From the NCBI GenBank assembly GCA_022402505.1, contig JAKRSE010000318.1, positions 1 to 8,587 on the forward strand: a DNA stretch of 8,587 nt, in the 5' to 3' direction. Under the pieces are notes generated by a model. That model saw only the letters and a program-made list of their open reading frames with translations. It was not told where the DNA came from and searched no databases. The translations under genes were made by a program, and so were the position numbers. The stretch is from Fimbriimonadaceae bacterium. Lineage in GTDB: Bacteria > Armatimonadota > Fimbriimonadia > Fimbriimonadales > Fimbriimonadaceae. Below are positions 5,376 to 8,587 of this stretch, piece by piece. Position 1 is the stretch's first letter, and every line of letters begins with the position of its first letter.

Positions 5376-6665
5376 GTGAAAGCGGCATCCTGGCTTTTTC
5401 TTCCTCTTGCGATCGTCGTCGCGGGCTGCGGTGGATCTTCCGTCGGCACGCCCGGCAGCGGAGCCTCCTTTGCGGGTCGGGCCGCGCAGCCGGAAGAGCG
5501 TCAGGAAGCCGTCCTCGATGCGACCACCGCGCTGGCATCGGACGAGAGCAAGGCGGGCATCAATGGGGTCTCCTCGTTGGGATTTCGGCTGCTGCAGGAA
5601 CTCAAGGGACCGAACCCTCTGGTCTCTCCCCTGAGCGTCCACACGGCTCTGGCAATGACGCTCAACGGAGCGGACGGCGAGACCGCCTCGCAGATGCGCG
5701 CGGTGCTGGGGGGAGACTCGCTCACGCCGGCGCAGCTGAACGCCCTCCACTCGCAGCTCCGGCGGCTCCTGGCCAACGTGGAGCTGACGGGATCGCTGAA
5801 GGGTTCGAACGCCCTTTGGGTTCGCCAGGGGATCAAGCTCCAGCCGGGATTCCGAGAGCCGGTTCAGTCGTTCTTCAACGCCAAGCTGTCCGAACTGGAC
5901 TTTGCGAGCCCCCAGGCTCCGAAGACGATCAACGACTGGGTGAAGGCAAACACTGAAGGCATGATCCCCACCCTCGTCGAGGAACTGCAGCCCAGCGAGG
6001 CGATGCTCCTGACCAATGCCCTCTATTTCAAGGCCCGGTGGCAGGACCCCTTTGAGCCCGAGGCGACGAAGCCCATGCCCTTCACCCCGGCTGGACCCAA
6101 GGACGCCGAGCCGGTGACGGTTCCGATGATGAGCCAGACCGACACCTACGCATACGGCGAGAAGGACGGACGCCAGATTCTGATCAAGCCCTACCTGGGA
6201 GGCGGGCTGGAGATGGTCTTTGTCCTGGAGCCTGCGCAGAAGCAGGAAGGGGCCTCGGCGCTGGATGCAGCCGCCTGGCGGGAGCTGATCGCCTCGGTCG
6301 GCACCCACCAGGTCGATGTCCGGATTCCTCGGTTCAAGGCCGGCATGAGCCAGGATGTCAAGTCGGCTCTTGCCGCACTCGGCATGGCCCAGGCCTTTGA
6401 GATGGGCAAGGCCGACTTCAGCCGGATGTTCGAGGTCGCTCCCGGCACCCCGGTGGCGATCTCCCGAGTGATCCACCAGACTCTGATCGAAGTGAACGAA
6501 GAGGGGGCGGAGGCGGCCGCGGCGACGGGGATCGGAATGGAGGTCGGTTCCGCGCCGATGCCCGAGGAGCCGAAGAAGTTCCACGCCGACCGCCCGTTCT
6601 TCTATGCGATCCGCGAGCCTCAGACCGGCCTGCTGCTGTTTCTGGGCCGCCTGGATCGGCCGTGA
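5376..6665 (+). CDS. Lipoprotein serpin (serine protease inhibitor, family I4)
   Basis: A 429-residue bacterial serpin. Residues 1-18 are a lipoprotein signal ending in the lipobox VAGC with Cys18, followed by a Gly/Ser-rich linker of some 45 residues before the serpin core. NPLVSPLSV begins at Asn80 and NALYFKARW spans 214-222, both classic serpin segments. The hinge of the reactive centre loop is EEGAEAAAAT at 375-384. FHADRPFFYAI near the C-terminus matches the serpin family signature at every position. Counting from the hinge puts P1 at Gly391 and P1' at Ser392, but the loop is about three residues longer than in antitrypsin, so P1 is uncertain. The loop has no Arg or Lys until after Pro399, which argues against trypsin-like targets. 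The GTG start is fixed by the TATAAT six bases upstream. It likely sits on the outer or cytoplasmic membrane surface and traps serine proteases irreversibly. Confidence 0.93.
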   Translation: MKAASWLFLPLAIVVAGCGGSSVGTPGSGASFAGRAAQPEERQEAVLDATTALASDESKAGINGVSSLGFRLLQELKGPNPLVSPLSVHTALAMTLNGADGETASQMRAVLGGDSLTPAQLNALHSQLRRLLANVELTGSLKGSNALWVRQGIKLQPGFREPVQSFFNAKLSELDFASPQAPKTINDWVKANTEGMIPTLVEELQPSEAMLLTNALYFKARWQDPFEPEATKPMPFTPAGPKDAEPVTVPMMSQTDTYAYGEKDGRQILIKPYLGGGLEMVFVLEPAQKQEGASALDAAAWRELIASVGTHQVDVRIPRFKAGMSQDVKSALAALGMAQAFEMGKADFSRMFEVAPGTPVAISRVIHQTLIEVNEEGAEAAAATGIGMEVGSAPMPEEPKKFHADRPFFYAIREPQTGLLLFLGRLDRP

Positions 6666-6674
6666 CGGGCGGAG

Positions 6675-7544
6675 TCAGTCCCGCCACCGGAAGCGGCTGA
6701 AGACGGCGGCGTGGTCGGAAGGCCAGCGGGGAACCGCCTGGTCGACCATCCTCGACTCCACGGCCTCCAGTCGGTCTCCCTTCCAGAAGGTGAAGTCGAT
6801 CCGGTCCTGGATCTGCTCGGGGAACCGAGGGCTCCAGGTTCGATCCTTCATGCGGTCGATCACCGGATTGCACACCCGATAGGAATCCTGGTAGCCGCCG
6901 GACTCCATGATCTTGGTCACCGGCCAGGCGACGGGCTCCCCGTAGATCGGCCGGGCGGATTCCACGTAGTCCAGGTGCGAGTTGCTGTTGAAGTCGCCGG
7001 CAACGATGACCGGGATCGGCCCCTCGTCTTTCAGCTTCTCGGCGATCTCATCGACGATGGCCTGAACCTCGACCTTGCGGCTGTCTCCGTCCTTCGCCAG
7101 GAGATCCGCGACGCTCCGGCCGTCTCTAGAGCGAGGATCGGTCCAGATGTCGTCCACGTAATGGATCCAGACGGAGTAGAGCGCGAACCGGCGGCCGCTT
7201 GGATGCCGGATGATCGCCCCGACGCAGTGGAACGGCTTGTAGACCGAGACGTCCTTTTCGATCGGCCAGCGGCTGAAGATGGAAACGTTCGTGCCTCGGG
7301 GCAGGAAATGGAACCCGAGTCCGGCGGCAAAGACCTCGCCGCTGCCGTAGGTCTCGACCATGGCCACGACATCGACCTCCTCGCGCCGGATCACGTCGAT
7401 GATGCTCTGCTGTCGCCGGCGCTTGTCCTCGGGGTCGGCCGCGTCCATCGCCTGGTCGCCGCCCCGCCAGACGTTCCAGTTGAGCACCCGAATCTCCTGG
7501 GTCGAAGGGGCGATGACGGCGGCAGCCAGGAGCATCCCGAGCAT
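6675..7544 (-). CDS. Exported endonuclease/exonuclease/phosphatase (EEP) family protein
   Basis: A 289-residue protein with the metal-dependent EEP fold shared by DNase I, exonuclease III, inositol phosphatases and bacterial sphingomyelinases. The motifs appear in order: LNWNVW with Asn24, metal ligand Glu64 in VAMVETYG, His128 in VWIHYVD, AGDFNSNS with Asp184 and Asn186, DRIDF with Asp250, and the closing SDH at 276-278. All expected catalytic residues are present. Residues 1-16 form a short hydrophobic signal-like segment without a basic N-terminus; export is likely but the cleavage site is unclear. The ATG at 7544 was preferred over Met4 because TAGCGT lies six bases before it. The stop is nine bases from the serpin stop on the other strand. 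Substrate (nucleic acid, phosphoester or phospholipid) cannot be decided. Confidence 0.88.
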   Translation of the reverse strand: MLGMLLAAAVIAPSTQEIRVLNWNVWRGGDQAMDAADPEDKRRRQQSIIDVIRREEVDVVAMVETYGSGEVFAAGLGFHFLPRGTNVSIFSRWPIEKDVSVYKPFHCVGAIIRHPSGRRFALYSVWIHYVDDIWTDPRSRDGRSVADLLAKDGDSRKVEVQAIVDEIAEKLKDEGPIPVIVAGDFNSNSHLDYVESARPIYGEPVAWPVTKIMESGGYQDSYRVCNPVIDRMKDRTWSPRFPEQIQDRIDFTFWKGDRLEAVESRMVDQAVPRWPSDHAAVFSRFRWRD

Positions 7545-7550
7545 GGACTG

Positions 7551-7556
7551 ACGCTA
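7551..7556 (-). promoter_or_regulatory. Candidate -10 element of the EEP gene (leaderless start)
   Basis: On the minus strand TAGCGT is followed by six bases (CAGTCC) and the ATG at 7544, the same geometry as at the serpin gene. No Shine-Dalgarno sequence precedes this ATG and no -35 is evident. The gene lies only 36 bases after the alpha/beta hydrolase on the same strand, so it could be read both from this promoter and from upstream. Confidence 0.45.
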
Positions 7557-7580
7557 CCACGGGAATGTTAAGGCCGCCGC

Positions 7581-8585
7581 CTACCGAGTTCCAGCCTGCT
7601 TGGCCGACCAGTCATCGCTTTGGATCATGAAGACCTTCGTTGCCGGACTGAAGAGCCAGGCTCTCGCTTCCGGAATCTGCCGGAGGTGGGCGTCGAAGAA
7701 GGCGGTGGAGAGGGCGGTCATGGCCTTGTGGACCCTCGGGCTTCTCGGCGCGACTCCGGCCCGGCCGGCATCGGTGAAGGCGCCGTGGTCGGCTCCGTCG
7801 AAGACGATCTGGTAGCGGTCGATCGTCTCCGGCAGAGCGGGGAAGACGGTCAGGCGGCTTGCCACGGTCTCGCCCCCGATCGGGGAGACGTCTTCGGTTC
7901 CGGTCATCAGCATCCAGGGAACCTTGACTCCGCCAAAGTTCCGCTTCGGGTCTCCGTTGCCGGGCGATGGGCTGAGGATCAGGGCGGCATCGATCCGGTC
8001 GTCTGTTGCCGAGGCCAGGCGACCCGCCGACTGCCCCGTCATCCCCTGGGCCGTCCGAGCCCCGAACGAGTGGCCTCCGATTCCGACCCGGGTCAGGTCG
8101 AGGCGGGCGCCCAGTTCGTCTCCCCCAAGATCGCCCCACGAGCCGTTCCAGCCGGCCAAGGCATCCAGGGTCGTCCTCACGTCCTGAAAGCGGAGCGCGA
8201 GGTTGGCTCCACTGGCGGCTCGGCGCATGGCGGGCATCACCTCGCGCATCGGAAGGCCCTTCCACACCGACTCATCGCTGCCCGGGTGCTGCATGAAGAC
8301 GGCGACGTAGCCTCGCCTGGCCCAATGCTCGCCCAGGAAGGAGTTCAGCCGATTGGTGCCCCCAAGCCCGTGGCTGAAGAGGATGACCGGGAGCCCTGGC
8401 GCCTGTCCTCGATGCCTCTCTGCAGGGGGGATGAAGTAGATGCGGAGCGGCACCTTGCGGTCCGACCCTTTTGCCCGGGCATCCCGCTCCAAGATCGTGA
8501 CCGGGATCGTTGTGGACTCCATGGGGTCGTACCGGGCCTGGAGGGATGACCCGGCGAGAGCGGCAAAGAGAAGCGGAACGGCCAT
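7581..8585 (-). CDS. Alpha/beta hydrolase, PAF-acetylhydrolase/dienelactone-hydrolase-like, probably exported
   Basis: At least 334 residues. The hydrolase fold shows an oxyanion-type LFSHGLGG segment, the nucleophile Ser173 in GGHSFGA, Asp232 in GTEDV and His267 in GADHGAF, giving a complete triad in the right order. The layout (SHGLGG, a residue pair like HPGSDE, then GHSFG) resembles bacterial platelet-activating-factor acetylhydrolase and chlorophyllase-like esterases. Substrate is unknown; short acyl esters are the usual guess. The ATG at 8585 is two bases from the window edge. The first residues (MAVPLLFAALAGSSLQA) look like a signal peptide missing its basic start, so the real start may lie outside the window. 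It is followed by the EEP gene on the same strand, and the two may form a small operon. Confidence 0.82.
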   Translation of the reverse strand: MAVPLLFAALAGSSLQARYDPMESTTIPVTILERDARAKGSDRKVPLRIYFIPPAERHRGQAPGLPVILFSHGLGGTNRLNSFLGEHWARRGYVAVFMQHPGSDESVWKGLPMREVMPAMRRAASGANLALRFQDVRTTLDALAGWNGSWGDLGGDELGARLDLTRVGIGGHSFGARTAQGMTGQSAGRLASATDDRIDAALILSPSPGNGDPKRNFGGVKVPWMLMTGTEDVSPIGGETVASRLTVFPALPETIDRYQIVFDGADHGAFTDAGRAGVAPRSPRVHKAMTALSTAFFDAHLRQIPEARAWLFSPATKVFMIQSDDWSAKQAGTR

Positions 8586-8587
8586 CA

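Noticed and set aside
5343..6584. A 413-codon minus-strand frame opposite the serpin
   Set aside because: No domain or plausible start signal; the serpin on the plus strand matches its family throughout.
6668..6685. GGCGG/CCGCC hairpin near the serpin and EEP stops as a terminator
   Set aside because: Only five pairs, an eight-base loop, no T run, and it extends into the EEP coding region.
6711..8549. Two long plus-strand frames (6711-7571 and 7620-8549) opposite the EEP and alpha/beta hydrolase genes
   Set aside because: Antisense shadows without domains; the minus-strand genes have complete catalytic residue sets.
1..8587. CRISPR arrays, tRNA or rRNA genes, insertion sequences, riboswitches
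   Set aside because: The genes are nearly contiguous, gaps are at most about 55 bases, and no regular repeats, cloverleaf sequence, terminal inverted repeats or transposase motifs were seen.

Overview
The window is GC-rich, tightly packed chromosomal DNA with no gap between genes longer than about 55 bases. No mobile element, tRNA, rRNA or CRISPR array was seen. Several products carry Sec signal peptides and one a lipobox. Genes inside the transporter operon can use a Shine-Dalgarno sequence, but several stand-alone genes have none and instead carry a TAnnnT-like -10 element exactly six bases before the start codon. That is the pattern of leaderless mRNAs, best described in Deinococcus and also common in other deep-branching and actinobacterial lineages. 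Together with the gene content (sugar importer, S9 and S51 peptidases, bacterial serpin) it suggests a free-living heterotroph of something like Armatimonadota/Fimbriimonadia. That placement is a guess from style, not from a marker gene.

Layout. (1) Bases 1-2149, plus strand: the 3' end of a CUT1-type sugar ABC importer operon, with the tail of the substrate-binding lipoprotein followed by its two permeases. No ATPase gene is present. A strong GC hairpin follows at 2158-2195. (2) Bases 2204-4624, minus strand: a secreted S9D (glutamyl-endopeptidase-like) serine peptidase whose reading frame is intact except for one in-frame TAA at 3896-3898. (3) Bases 4647-5330, plus strand: a cytoplasmic S51 peptidase E-like protein, divergent from the S9 gene with only 22 bases between the two ATG codons. 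An imperfect 32-bp dyad is centred exactly between them. (4) Bases 5376-6665, plus strand: a lipoprotein serpin with a perfect TATAAT placed for leaderless transcription. (5) Bases 6675-7544 and 7581-8585, minus strand: an exported endonuclease/exonuclease/phosphatase-fold enzyme and, upstream of it, an alpha/beta hydrolase that runs to the window edge.

How it may fit together. The first operon imports a carbohydrate. The middle of the window is a protease/antiprotease neighbourhood: an exported peptidase, a cytoplasmic dipeptidase-type enzyme that could finish peptide breakdown, and a membrane-anchored serpin that could protect the envelope from foreign or own serine proteases. The last two genes are exported hydrolases of unknown substrate. 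The strongest points for follow-up are the single nonsense codon in an otherwise intact peptidase, the repeated leaderless-start geometry, and the shared divergent control region.
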